Assembly: GCA_002778195.1 (NCBI GenBank)
Contig: PCDI01000007.1
Location: 343,735-407,734 of the forward strand
Direction of reading: 5' to 3'
Length of the DNA: 64,000 nucleotides
Source of the DNA: Raffaelea ambrosiae
Lineage: Eukaryota; Ascomycota; Sordariomycetes; Ophiostomatales; Ophiostomataceae
Below, in pieces: positions 12,006 to 23,699 of this stretch. Each line of letters begins with the position of its first letter. Position 1 is the stretch's first letter. The notes below the pieces were generated by a model. It had not been told where the DNA came from. It worked only from the letters and a program-made list of their open reading frames with translations, and did no database searches. A program made the translations under genes and the position numbers.

Positions 12006-13360
12006 TAAAAGGGAGAAACGACAATTTTCCCATTTATATTATTACCTCTTACCAACCTCCCCCCTCATTCACCCACCCTTGGTTTTCCTACGGTGTACCC
12101 CCCAGCCAATCAATCTGTTCAATTGCAGTCGCCCCCAAAAGTAGGAGACAAAGAGAGAATAAAAAGGGACAAGCCGAAAACAAGGCAAGTGCAAGGTCAT
12201 CGTAGCACGTACATAGTAGAAAGCGGAAATCAAGAAAAAAAGAAAAGAGGACACCCGAAAAGAAAGTGTGCAGTCAATTTTCCCGGCCTTGCCCTGGTGG
12301 CCCGGCCTTCCCGTCTTCCCGGAGGGGGAGGGGGTGTGATCTACATAGTTAGTACTTGGGGGTTTTCCTTTTTTCAGCCCACATCATGCATGCAGTAGTT
12401 TGCTTTTTTTGCGTGGCTTGGGAGGGATGATACACAGTACTATCTACATTCCAACGTATTTACTTTTTCTTTTATTTGCTGTAGCAGTCGCTATGCTCGG
12501 TAACAAGACAAAGAAGAGACAAGAACCAGGTGTAAATGCAACATGCTGTTGAGAGTACAACTAAGTTGAACACCCTTAAAAAAACTCATCATGAGACAAC
12601 ATGATGTGATGGTGGAGGGAATAGGTGGGTGGCATACATGGTAAGCACACCCCCTCTTTTCGTTTCCCTCTGTTATTTGCCCCCCTTTGGCCCCAGCCAC
12701 ACACAGCAGTCTCCCTCATGTGCCACCCGGGGAAATAGAACCCAGTAAAACAACCTTCAAACAAAAAGGTAACAAAGCACAAGGGAAGAAGGGAGGCACG
12801 AGCGCTGCTGCAACAGAGAAACAAGGTCGTATAGTGCAGGTGGGGGAAAATGGAGGGGAACGGACGTAAATGGATCAAGTGTGGTCGATGTTTAAAGGAT
12901 ATGTGGTTGAAAGGCTCAAAGTCGTATATGCGAAGTTTTTTGTATTGTAATCCCATGAATAGAAAAGGTAAATGCCAACGAGACAAAGACGGTATAGCCA
13001 GTATAACAAAAGAGAAGAAGATAAGAAACAAAAAGAATAAAAGGAGGCAGGGTCTGAAACATGAAAAATAAAGCAAAGCACTCCCCGTCGAGTACCCGGA
13101 ACCAGTCAGGTTCATATGCCGGTGGTATCTATCATACACATCAAGGAAAAAAGGTGTGACTAAGGAAAGTTAAGAAGATGAGGTGAGGCATAAGGCAGGA
13201 TGAGGGATGAGATAGAACATCGTGGTGAATCCAAACTGGCTGGCATTGGAAGCACAGTAGATGATAGTTTCGTAAGACAGTGAGGGAGAGAAAAGAAAGT
13301 AATATAATTATCGGAAGGAATGAGTGGATCAATCATGCAGGATCGTAGTTAAGTGGAGGA

Positions 13361-14751
13361 TCATAGCGGATCGTCAAAGGTGAGCCGGCGCCGGGCCACG
13401 CTCAGGGGTGTCTTGGCCCCGAGCAGGTTGGGCGTTTTCCACGGCTTCTGGGCCGGGCTGGGTGTGATGTTGACAAAGTCGGCGAAGTCAAACGACTGGC
13501 CGGGTGTGTTGGGGAACATGCTGCCGCCTCCGGGCGTCGTCATCATGGACGACGGCAGGGCCAGGTTGTTGAACTTGGACGGCGGCGTCGAGGGCGGCTC
13601 CATGCCGCGGCTGCGTCCTGTTGGGTTGGCTGGCGACGGCGAGGCAGCCAGATACAGCAGCAGGTCGGCGCCCTCCTCCTTGCCGGACGGGTCGCCGCCT
13701 TCGCCGTCGTTCTCAGCGCCGTTGGCACCGCTGACCTTCTTCTTGCGCCGACCGTTCCCGGCGGGCAGACCGCGGGTACGCATGGGTGGCGTGCTTGGTG
13801 GCGAGCCTACGCGGGAGGCCTGGCTGCCCGAGGTCACCGTGCTTGCTGGTGGTCCGAGGGCCATGCTGCTGGCGCGGAATGAGTGGGTTGGCAGGAGGTC
13901 GTCATCGTCGTCTGACTGGGCAGCGTTGTAGTTGGTTGGTGCCAGGGCATCGGCAATGCGAGTGGTGCCAGGGAAGAGGGCCACGTCTGGGCCGGCGGCT
14001 GTGGTAAAGTGCTGCTGCCGCCGCGGCTTGATGGGCGAGCTGTGGGCCAGCTTGTGCTGGTCCTTCCAGGAGGCGTGACCAGAGAGGGCCTGGCCTGCTG
14101 CGGGAAGATAGGAACGCTGGCCAAAGGGCGCAGAGGAGACCGGCAGACCCCCTGAGGCGGAGACAGCCGCAGGACCGGACACATGGCGGCCGCTCGGTGG
14201 CGGCGAGGAGCGGAAACGCTTGCTGGGGCTGGACAGGGGGTAGGAGTCCAGGCGGTTTGCGTGGACGTCGTCAAAGGAGGCGATGTAGGTGCGCTTGCGG
14301 TGGCCAGTGCTGCCATTGCTGGAGCCGATAGCATCGGAGAAGAGCGGCGCCTTCATGGGCGAGCTCATCAGGCCGCGGTAGGACGGGTAGGGCAGGTCAG
14401 AGGTGTTGGAGGAGGAGTCGGAGAGCATGTCGCCATCGGAGCCGCGCTTGCGCCGGATTTCGTCTTCGACTTTGGGCTCGATCATGTCGAGGGTGAGGTC
14501 TTCCCAGCCGTGGCGGGTCTTGAACTGGGCAAGGGCGAGGCGGTTCTGGAGGCGGCGGGCCATCTGATGAGAGGGGAGGGGAGGGGCGTTAGAGGATACC
14601 GAGGAAAAGACGAAGGGATATCGCAATAATCACAAGAGGGGAGCACAAAACATACCTTGCCCAGCTCGGCTCGGCGAAGCACCCGGTCAGCTACCACATC
14701 TGGCTGGCTCGTGAAGGTGGCCGCCGTCGGCATGGAGGTTGAGGCAATCAT
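13361..14751 (-). CDS. Whi5/Nrm1-like G1/S transcriptional repressor (candidate)
   Basis: Two exons, 14751-14656 and 14563-13361, are joined across a 92-nt intron (GTATGT..CATCAG) and give 432 residues. Exon 1 supplies a helix-like segment ending RVLRRAELGK. Exon 2 opens with ATG, so a shorter start is possible, but exon 1 is in frame and its splice sites are good. Residues 33-60 contain RLALAQFKTRHGWEDLTLDMIE, which fits the short GTB signature of the Whi5/Nrm1 family, the segment that binds SBF/MBF. The rest is low-complexity and rich in SP/TP sites (SSPMK, SSPSKRFR, SSPIKPRR, ITPSPAQ, KTPLS), as expected for a CDK-regulated repressor such as Whi5. The C-terminus ends in a conserved-looking block (FADFVNITPSPAQKPW ... 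RRRLTFDDPL). Known family role: holding SBF/MBF targets off until CDK phosphorylation. Assignment rests on the short motif and the phosphosite pattern. Confidence 0.72.
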
Positions 14752-17683
14752 CGTGAGGCGTTTGTCGAACTGGCTGACGGTCGACCTCTTGCAAGGTGAA
14801 AATTTTCGACTCCCTCGGGGTGGTCGTGGGTTTTCGTTTGTCGCTTGTAAAATTCTCCCCTCGAGTTGCCGTGCTGTGGGGCGTAGAGGAAAAGAATTGC
14901 TAAAGTGGGTGGAAACTGTAAATTGGCCGTCGAGGATGACTGGGTCCCAACGTGACCGCTGCGGGCGCCTGCTGGAGCTGCGGCAACGGCAGAGGGGTTT
15001 CGTCGATGTGCGAGACGGGAGATACAGCGATGTGTCGGCCACTCGCTGGAGAAATGGGCCTCGTCAACGAAGGCCGCCCTGTTGTCAGTTTCGTGTGGTT
15101 GAGACCGGGTGGCTGAGACACAAGGGGAGAAAAAAGGAGGGTGGTGTCGAGATTTGGCCGGCCAAGAGGGCGAGATAATCGAACTCTTTTCCCGGGGGGG
15201 TGGCTTTCGAGGCTTGCCTGAAAGGGGGAAGGAGGAGGAGGAGGAGGAGGAGGCAGAGAAAAAAGAAAACAGGAGAGACAGAAAACGCACAACGCAAATG
15301 ACGAGGCAAAACGAGAGAATGAGGGCAGAAAATAAAAAAAAGAGCAAAAGAATGTATTATGTAGAGAACGTGAGTTAGGTATGAGGGTGCACCGAGGGAA
15401 GGAGCGAGGGTGAGGTGAAGAGGAGACGCAGGAGGAAAGAACGGCGAAGAAAAGACCAGGAGAGGAAGGAAGGGAAGCAGCCAGTCGTTTGGCCCGGGCC
15501 TCTTCTCATTCCACAGCGGCTAGCCAACCAAGGGCCGAGTTCGTCTAGGCTAGCCTGGGGCAGCTGGTGTAAGAATTAAGGAAGAAAAATTAGTTAGCGA
15601 TCATTTTAGGACTTAAAATGCAGCGTAAAAAAATTGCAAAAAAAATTTAAACAGAAACCCCAACTAATAGAAGTCAAAGAGCCACTTAAACTTGGGGGCG
15701 TTGCTCCAGGCGCCCGCGCTGGAGCCGCCAGCCACAGCGGACAGGCCGGGTGGTGACCGTCCAGGGGTCGGCCTGCGAGCGAACCAACCACCAGCAGCCA
15801 GTGGCCAGCCAGCAGCCAGCCACAAGCACAGACCAAACGCCCCCCCGAACATCGCAACAGGGGTGCCAGGCCGCCAGAGCTCCACACTTGCCCTTTCAGG
15901 CGGCCTATCCTACGGTTGTGCAGCGCTGCCCCTGTAAGATACTTTACTTACGGCGTATTTTAGTGCCCAGCCAGCGCCATTGCGAGCCATTGAGAGCCAG
16001 TCAGAGGCCGCAAGAGCGCTCAGGCTGAGCAGTCAGAGCCCGTCAGAACCAGTTTATCCCTGTATTAGCAGCCCTCATAACGCAACACCCGTCCAGTCCA
16101 ACAACCGAACAAGCACGCACAGAATGGACAGACACACACGCACGCGAACACACTGGTGAAAAAAAAGCGGACTCTCGTCAGCCTGCAGCTGTGCGCCCGC
16201 ACTGCAAATTAAACAGAGCGGAAGCCCGGATTTGGTTGGCTGGGGGGGAAGCCAGGCACGGCTCGGAAGGACGAAAGCAGGCATGCCAGTGGGAGGCTGT
16301 CAGGGGGCTTTTTTTTTTAAATGGCTTTTTACGGGGCTCGCCCGCCAGCTCTTCCGTGCTTCCTGGCTCTCCTCTTTTCTTTAGTTCAGCACTCCCTGTC
16401 GAACCTCTTTATCGAAAAAAGAGGCGTCCGATCCCCTGCCGCCGTCCAGGCAACGTGGCGGAAAGGCTAGTCCAGTTGCAGAGATGAGAAGTGGGAGAGA
16501 GAAACGGATGGGGTATCCAATGGGAACTGCCTCTACGAGTAATTGCCCAAGGCTAGAGTGTTTCTCACCCCCTAACTATCACTTGGGATGAGATGAGACA
16601 CAATTGTTGACTATCATCATGGTCCTGGTCCAGGAGAGAGCAGCTGCCGGCCAGGAGGTGGGCATCAGGCATCGGCGGGCATCGGCCGAGACCTTCATCA
16701 GGACTTGTCCGAGGGGTGGCAGTGACAGGACGCAACGACAGGACGCAAGGGCAAAGCTTTATTTGCACAAGCCAGTAGCATCCCTCGCCCTGGCATAAAT
16801 ATGCCACGGCCCTCCTTTGCAACGCCCGGCAGGAATGCTCTCCCACTCTAAGATACCTGCTAATACGCATGTCTGTCTCGGTGCTAATTAAACCTCTCCC
16901 TTTAAAGGCCTTGCCTGCCCCCTTCAACGGGCGGCCCAAGGCGTGGGTCTTGTCGGCTCGCCTGGGTATTTCCCGCCCTTCTTTCCCGCTGTTTCGAAAC
17001 GGGGCTGGTCGGGAGTCGGTCGTTGCTCAGAAGATGGTGAACCGGTCAAGCTTTGGAAGCGGAGGGATTGGCTTGTCCAAGAAGCGTTTTCCGCAATGGC
17101 ATGCAAAGACGCAAGACATGGGGGACAAAAACAAAAAGCAAGAACAAGAACAGAACCAGAAATTCGAGTACGAAGGGGGCAAGGAAGTATGCAAGATGCT
17201 CGCAGGCAGACGGCAGACGGACAGACACCTAGGTGAGGCCGAAGAGCTCACCGATTCCCTGAACTACGAGTACTCGTAGATCGACAAGCCCAGATCGGAC
17301 AAGAGTGGAAAACAGATGGTTCACAGCTTCTCCTTGTCTACAGGCTGCTGTCCCTTCCCGGGTCTCAGACCTCCCCAGACCAATATGCTCCCGCGGGGCG
17401 GCAAGGCCAGGAACGGGGAGCGGGCATGCAAGTGCGGGTATGCAATCATCGTGAGGGGGGCGGCTGTAGGATCGACGAAGAACAATGTCTGGGATGGAAG
17501 AGCACAGGCAGACGTTGTGGCATCATAGGAGCTTGTGAGCCAGAATATTGTCCATCTCTACCAAGTAAGATATGTTGAGCCATAATGCATAACTATGTGA
17601 GGTGGTTGTAGGTGCACATACATACATAAATGTATCTCATGTGTAAAGATGCACAGCCAGGGGTAATCACGAACACAACGGAA

Positions 17684-17729
17684 ACAATGACACAATGACA
17701 CAATGACACAATGACACAATGACACAATC
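17684..17729. repeat. Octamer minisatellite TGACACAA
   Basis: Five consecutive copies of the 8-bp unit TGACACAA are flanked by degenerate copies. It lies in non-coding DNA. Confidence 0.9.
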
Positions 17730-18310
17730 ATACAAGAACACATGACACGAGACACTGTCACAAGGGCACAGTCGCATAGACATGCACCTGCACGGCCAGT
17801 CTCCCTGGATTGTGTGAGGTGACGTGGAACGACTGCAAAAGTTCGTGCTCCTGGACCGTTTCCTGCTTTCCTCGTTTCCCACGAGTGGGTGGTTTCCCAG
17901 TAAACCAAATGGCCTAGATGGGTTCAGGCCCAGAAGAGAGACCCGAATGGAGAAAGGGGGCTCAATTTTTTTATTGACCCGTTTAAAAAAGTACGATACG
18001 CCGTATTGCCATACTAAGACGCCAGGGATCTGCGATAAGCCTGGACGTTGAGCACATACAAAGTAATTTCATTGATGCAAGTAAGGGAGGGATAAAATGT
18101 GAGAAGATACTAAAGATGATTTTATGATAGTATGCAGTATACTTGTACACGATGACTACATAGAATTCATACCTGCATCCGAGCGAATGGGCCAAGACGA
18201 CAAAACCATTCCAACCAGGGCAACCCGACACCAAAAGGGGGGAGGAGGGACTACCCCGTTGTGCGGCCGTGTCTCACACAAAAACCGCACAGTTACTACA
18301 TGATCACCAG

Positions 18311-18388
18311 GGTTCAGATGACTAGTATATAGTAGTTCGTTAGTGATTGTGTGTGTGAAATGGTAATGCCATGGAAAACATCTGAACC
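18311..18388. repeat. 10-bp inverted repeat
   Basis: GGTTCAGATG (18311-18320) and CATCTGAACC (18379-18388) are perfect reverse complements separated by 58 bp. The spacer contains a further palindromic-looking ACTAGTATATAGTAG segment. It could be a footprint or hairpin; no associated gene was seen. Confidence 0.5.
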
Positions 18389-19947
18389 GCGAACGTGCGG
18401 ACTACGAGTACATGCACCACGCATCACTGGTGTGCGGAGAAATGGATGGGTGATGAGAGAAAGAAAGCTATGACAGCCAGTAGAATCTGTTGAACTTCAG
18501 CCAGCCGCACACGCTGTGTCAGCTGCAATTCAGCTGCACTACGGGCAGAGTTGCGCCAGGAGATGCCATCTGAGCCCACCCTCTGTGCATCTGAGATGCA
18601 ATCTCGTTTCCTCCCCCTTTACCAGATCCATCTGGTGGGCTCAATTGAGGACCTATCCTTACGAAACACACATGCCTAGGCCCAGGCGCCACAGACATGG
18701 ACGTGCAGTCTCACAGAACCCACTCGTCTGAGGCGTGGGACACAAGAGAACAGGCACGCAAGCATTGTTTGTGTGGTTATTTTGCTGGTGGCGTGCCACT
18801 CTGATCTATTGGAAAAGTGTATCTTACGAATATCTTAATACACCGTAGAGCCTACAATTTGGCCTAACAAGCGCCGGCTACGCCATTCAAGGGGAGATCA
18901 CAGAATGCAATTAAAATCCCTGCCCGTTATAGGTATCGTATGTCGGCAAGTGGTGGATAATTTTCGGGTTGGGTGTTAGTCCCGTTGGCGGCCGAAACAA
19001 TGGAAGAGCTGGAATTGGCAGTTGTGAAACAGTGAAACAGCCATGCTTGTAAGATAAGATACACATTCTCCCGTATGGCTTGCTCGTATTCAAGACATAA
19101 CTAAGGAGTGAAATAGCTCTGATTTTCACTCCTGGTTTTCCAATGTACTAACTATGTACTTGTACGAGTATGGGCGAGCAAAAAAAAAAGGTGTTTATTT
19201 GCACCACTTTTTGAGGCACTGGTCCAAAACAGGGACAGCCAGAAACTGCATCCATCTCCTTCCCCCAGGACAGACAGGAGTCTTCTCCCGCTCCACATAA
19301 TCCAGGAGGCGAAAAGGGACACTGCATGCTGCTGCATATACTAGACTGCTGGCATCATTTCATACTCGCAGGTTGAATGCTTACCGCCGGATTGCGCCCC
19401 AGATCTTCGTAGGGGTTGCCATGGCCAAGCCCTTGTTCGGACGACACTGGTAGGTCGGACGAGCACGGCGAGGCGGGTGCATCGTGGAAGGATGGGGAAC
19501 CCTGAAACAGGTCGGGGCCCATTGGGCGTACCCGGATATCAGCAGATAGGTGATGGTATATGTACGGATTGGACCAATTGGAGTTTTATTTCCTTGATTT
19601 TTGCCGAGACCATCCGCGTGAGCAAATCAAGGGACACATGAAGAAATCCATGGTTGGGGGGATGAGGAGGCCAGCAGTTACAAAGTAGGAGAGACCATGG
19701 GACTGCGAGAGGGCCGTGGTTTCGATGACCAAGGGTCGAGATCTGGGTGTCCAGCTCTGGGCAAGCTTGGCTTTACATAGTACTGTGTAGTTAGACGCAG
19801 AGGTTCTACCAAATGCTACGATGCTACGAGCTGATACTGTCTGATTGTTTTTCGTGCTTCGTACATCGTCGAGATACGTGCACCACTCCGAAAACAGACC
19901 CCTGGTTGGCACACAGATACGTCCCACAGTGGCGGGCAAACGCAACC

Positions 19948-20682
19948 TTATTTATAATTGTGCCGATCGAGATAGCGAAAAAAAAAGGAGTGCTTTGAAA
20001 TGGAAAAATCGAGGATAGACAGAGAGGGACAAAATTGCCGCAAAAGAGAGAAGGCAAGCCTTGATGCAGACAGAGAGACAAGAGAACCCAAGATCACGCT
20101 GCATCTTCCTGGCCAGGTCTGAGAGCGGGATGATACACGGCAATTAATACTGGGCTCACCTTTCCCTTTTCCTACTACTATGTAAGCTCGTACTCGTAGT
20201 ACCACACTGTCGTCATGGTGCCCGTTTTCCCCAGATGGCCAGGCCGAGAAACAAGAAATCAAGGAATCGTGCGCATGAAACTTGGTAGGACACCTATATC
20301 CCAACCGTGAAATAAATATAACGGGGATTGGATGGTTCTTGGTTCTCGTAGTCATGATCTTTTTTTCTGTGCCTTTGCCGCCACTGGTCTTGTCTCTTTT
20401 CTGCCCTGTTTGTGGTGGCAGGGCAGGGAAAACGACGAGACAAAGACTTCGTATAATAGGAAGTACCTGGCATGCAGCTGAATTGTGTATGATGATTCTA
20501 GGGTAAGCTGATTCGTAATACTCTCCGCACGGTGTAGTTACTATGTAGAAATATGAAATAGCTATGCCGGTTTTGTCTCCAGTTTGTGCACCCCCGCCAG
20601 GGCTCGTATAGCTTGCCATGTTGCAGTCTGCGTGTGGGATACGGTGTTTCGTGGTCTCTGACCACTGTACGGCTTCGGCCAT
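19948..20682 (-). CDS. Orphan ORF, 244 codons, doubtful
   Basis: An ATG-initiated frame of 244 codons without recognisable domains. The composition is fairly ordinary (no long homopolymers) but there is no similarity I recognise, no obvious codon bias like the GC-rich third positions of the neighbours, and two TACTCGTA-type motifs lie inside it. A frame of this length is expected about once by chance in a window of this size. It is listed only so that it can be tested. Confidence 0.12.
   Translation of the reverse strand: MAEAVQWSETTKHRIPHADCNMASYTSPGGGAQTGDKTGIAISYFYIVTTPCGEYYESAYPRIIIHNSAACQVLPIIRSLCLVVFPALPPQTGQKRDKTSGGKGTEKKIMTTRTKNHPIPVIFISRLGYRCPTKFHAHDSLISCFSAWPSGENGHHDDSVVLRVRAYIVVGKGKGEPSINCRVSSRSQTWPGRCSVILGSLVSLSASRLAFSLLRQFCPSLSILDFSISKHSFFFRYLDRHNYK
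20172..20202. repeat. TACTCGTA/CTACTATGTA motif cluster
   Basis: CTACTACTATGTA is followed within a few bases by GTACTCGTAGTACC. This is a strong member of the dispersed motif family. Confidence 0.6.
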
Positions 20683-20780
20683 GATCTTCGGACCGTACTT
20701 TTCGCCAGAGATGGCTTTTGGGGGACTGCCGGGACTTGGCAGGAAGTAGAATCACGGACAATCGAGGCAAACCTCATGGC

Positions 20781-20825
20781 CAACACGGACAACACGGACA
20801 GGCACGGATAGGCACGGATAGGCTA
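20781..20825. repeat. Short minisatellite, CACGGATAGG / ACACGGACA
   Basis: Two ACACGGACA units run into three GGCACGGATA-like units. Confidence 0.75.
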
Positions 20826-21851
20826 GGCATAGACACATGGCGGGCTCGCCCGCGGAGAACACATGAAATGCCTGGCGGGACGGCTATTGCTTCATACGAG
20901 TAGATGACAAGCGGTTCTGCCGGCTGCCGTGAAATACGAAGCGCCTTTTGCCATTAATCGTCGCTGGCAGAATGAGGTTGTATCTCGTCCTCGGATATCT
21001 GCAGATGATCTTGACATAACCCTTTGCCGTCAGTTATGTCGAGAACTGTCTCTTTTACAGTAAAAAGGCAACACCATACGCAATCCGTCGAGAGATATCT
21101 TTTTTTTTTCTCTCGCCCAGCCACCACTGGCGGATTCGGATCAGGTTCTCGATCCTTTCCCCAAATCACCCAACAGCTCTGAAAGGGGGGGCAAGAGGTC
21201 TCCACCCACCCACACTCGCTCTCACGAAAGAGCACATCCAGGATGTACTCGTAGTATCTCTCATCACATGCCCTGTTGGCCCCAGCTTGCGCCGATTGCA
21301 CACGCAACCCTTCCGACTTGGACGCAGCCCACTTTGGCTGCTAATCACTAGCCAACACAGCTGAAAAAAGCAAGTCGGCCCGCTCTTTTTCCCTGCTTGG
21401 CGTGGACTATCAAATTTGTCTGCTGTCCCTGTGCAATTTTGCGGGCTGGTCCTATTTTTAAAAGGGAAAAGCTGCGACTATGGCCACTGTAAAATACATG
21501 CTTGTTTTGGGGGAGGGGGGGGGGCGAAGGAGGTAGCACAGGTACTGGACGGGTACGAGGCCTCATAAGAGGGAAAACTGACAGAGATAGTGAGATAGCG
21601 ACGGGAGGTTACCCTGTGCTCGTAGTTGTTACCTACTATTAGATGTTGTGGATGCTGGCTCAGACGGCCATTATTGGCAGAGATAATACCACAGCACAGA
21701 CTGCAAGACATGCGTGGGCCAGAGCAGGCGACGACAGCCATACGGGTATTCCTTTTGTTGCTGGGTTGTCTTGCTCTTGGACGGTCTTGATTGTGCCGTT
21801 GCGTATGCACATTTTGTCTATTTGTTCTTTCTGTCACCTTGTCACCTCGTC

Positions 21852-21884
21852 GCTGTTTTTATTTTTATTTTTATTTTTATTTTC
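21852..21884. repeat. TTTTTA simple repeat
   Basis: Five TTTTTA hexamers in tandem in non-coding DNA. Confidence 0.85.
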
Positions 21885-22156
21885 GGGCTTTCTCACAGTT
21901 CTGTTTTTCCCGTAGAAAAATTCCAGCTTGGCCATCACTCGGTCGCTCCTTCCTCGTCCCTCCCGGCCCTTGCCTGTTTTCGCCAGACCCCGGCCTAGCC
22001 GCGCAGACCTTGGCAGCTCTACGTCATCGGCGGCTCCAACCAGAGGCCACATCGCCAGCAGCCCGACAAAAGAGACAATTGGCAAGCAGGCCAAGAGACC
22101 TGGCAAACAAACTTGCACACGCAACACGGCGCAAACGACAAATCTCGGCCAACCAG

Positions 22157-22204
22157 GCGAACAAGCAAGCAAGCAAACAAGCAAGCAAACAAACAAACAA
22201 ACAA
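22157..22204. repeat. AAGC/AAAC tetranucleotide tract
   Basis: About eleven tandem tetranucleotides, alternating AAGC and AAAC blocks. Confidence 0.85.
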
Positions 22205-22285
22205 CAGGCGGCGGCGCCCAACCGTGCGCAGAAAAGACTCGTAAGATACAGAGAGAGCCCACAATCGAAAACAACAGGGGCTCCC

Positions 22286-22332
22286 AAAAAAGGCACCAAG
22301 AAGGCACCAAGAAGGCACCAAAAAGGCACAGG
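22286..22332. repeat. Minisatellite AAGGCACCAAG
   Basis: Four copies of an 11-bp unit (AAGGCACCAAG and one-base variants). Confidence 0.85.
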
Positions 22333-22423
22333 CCAGCCAAACAGGCCAGACAGGCCAACGACGCTGAAATACCGAAGCCCATCCTCCTGCGCTCCTGCGA
22401 AACACCCCTGCCGAGCTGCTCCA

Positions 22424-22462
22424 GTAGCTAGCTAGCTAGTAGCTAGTTATCTTGTAACTAGC
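22424..22462. repeat. GCTA/CTAG palindromic cluster
   Basis: Tandem AGCT/CTAG steps (GTAGCTAGCTAGCTAGTAGC) followed by GTTATCTTGTAACTAGC. It is related to the dispersed GTAAC/CTAGTT motif family. Confidence 0.65.
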
Positions 22463-22590
22463 TCTCGCCAAACTGGCCAAACCAGTCGGCTCCCAACAGC
22501 GCCAACCCGCCCTCGCCGTGCGCCTCCAATTCTCGCCAATCTTCTCGCCCAGCCTACGACATCCCGCCTCCCTCCCAATCTCGCTCCTGT

Positions 22591-22620
22591 CTCTCTAGCT
22601 CTCTAGCTCTCTAGCTCTCG
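22591..22620. repeat. CTCTCTAG octamer repeat
   Basis: Three to four tandem copies of CTCTCTAG inside the CT-rich leader region. Confidence 0.85.
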
Positions 22621-23699
22621 CCATCTCGACCGCCATCCCGCCAGACATCGTCCCTCTCGTGTGCTTGGTCGGCCCTTATGTCTACGAGGCTTGTCCGCCG
22701 CCCTGGCCCGCTGAGCTGACCGATCCTATCTGTTTCTGTCTGTTCTGCTCCTCCTTCGTGTGCTCTTTCCCGTCGTCTCGACGGTGCCGCTCGCTTTCCA
22801 CCTCCCGCATCCCAATTCTCGCCGCTCGCTTCTGGCTTTTTACTTTTATTTTACTTTTTACTTTTTGCTTTTTATTTCTATTTTTCTTCCTCGTCCGTCC
22901 CTGGTGGTCACTGGTCTCGGGCGCTCTCACGTGTGGTCCAATTGGCTGTCTCTAACCCTGCGACCTTTGTCTCTTTTCGTTTTTTTTTTTCTTGTTTGTT
23001 TCTGTCTCGCTGTCTCGCGCCGTCTCCCTGGCTCGCCAGACCTTTCATTGCTTTCCAGAAAGAGTGATCTGCCACGTACTTCTTCCATTCCTGCATTGCT
23101 CTTCTGCATCACTCACTCTCTCTCTCTCCTCTTTTTTCCTCTTACCTGAAGCTTCTGCATCTCTCTTAGAGTGGCATTTTCCCTTGCTCGCCTCTTCTTT
23201 CAACCCTCTTAGCTCCCTCTTTCCCCCTTCCCATCCACCCCTTGCTTCCTCATTTGGATCTTCGTGGATCCCGCAAGCCGGCCTTTCCCACCTGAAGCTA
23301 CACCGTGCCTCCTTTCCCGCACAGACAGACGTCCTCGGCAGACCGTCCTTCAGCCTTCAACCCCGTGCCAAGACTCGTCCTGCCGCATCCCAACCTCGGT
23401 TTTGTGCCGTGCCCGCAAGAAGAAACACGGAACGAGGCCCCCCCAGCTCTCCAAAAGCCGATTGCCTGTTTCGGACCCCTATTAATAAAAGCCACCCGAC
23501 GTCATCATCACGAAACCAACATCAGCCATCGCATTTGCCAGCATAGCATTGCCAGCATCGCCAGCATCGCACAGACGACCACGCTTAGTCGGAACCTGCA
23601 AGGGGGGACGTGGACAGCGAGAAGTGCGCCCAGACGAAGACGCCGAGAGCGAGAACGACTGCGTGCCAGCAACGCACGTTCAGCAGCGGCGATCCGGCT

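Larger units (their letters stand above)
10754..13360. other. Convergent intergenic region with MCB cluster
   Basis: Both flanking genes end here, so it should contain only terminators, yet it carries a promoter-like element (separate entry, 11943-12005). T-rich tracts at 10850-11035 are probably the 3' UTR of the left gene. Short frames up to 187 codons (12576-13139, -) have no recognisable similarity. One palindromic TACTCGTA-type cluster lies at 11621-11647. Confidence 0.55.
14752..23699. other. 9-kb interval without recognisable gene
   Basis: No protein, tRNA or rRNA could be recognised. The left end (14752-15500) is the leader/promoter of the Whi5-like gene. The right end (about 22500-23699) is a CT-rich leader of the metallopeptidase gene with a TATA-like TATTAATAAAAG at 23480-23491. 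Between them are several minisatellites and at least ten TACTCGTA/CTACTATGTAG-type motif clusters. The longest ATG-initiated frame is 244 codons (20682-19948, -), listed separately. No transposase, reverse transcriptase or long terminal repeat was seen. Confidence 0.55.

Noticed and set aside
21791..22435. 214-codon frame (+)
   Set aside because: Translation of TTTTTA, AAGC and AAGGCACC simple repeats; no conserved content.
14752..23699. Possible degraded transposon in the gene-free interval
   Set aside because: No long inverted or direct terminal repeats, no transposase or reverse-transcriptase remnants, and no strong AT-rich RIP-like composition that I could see by eye.
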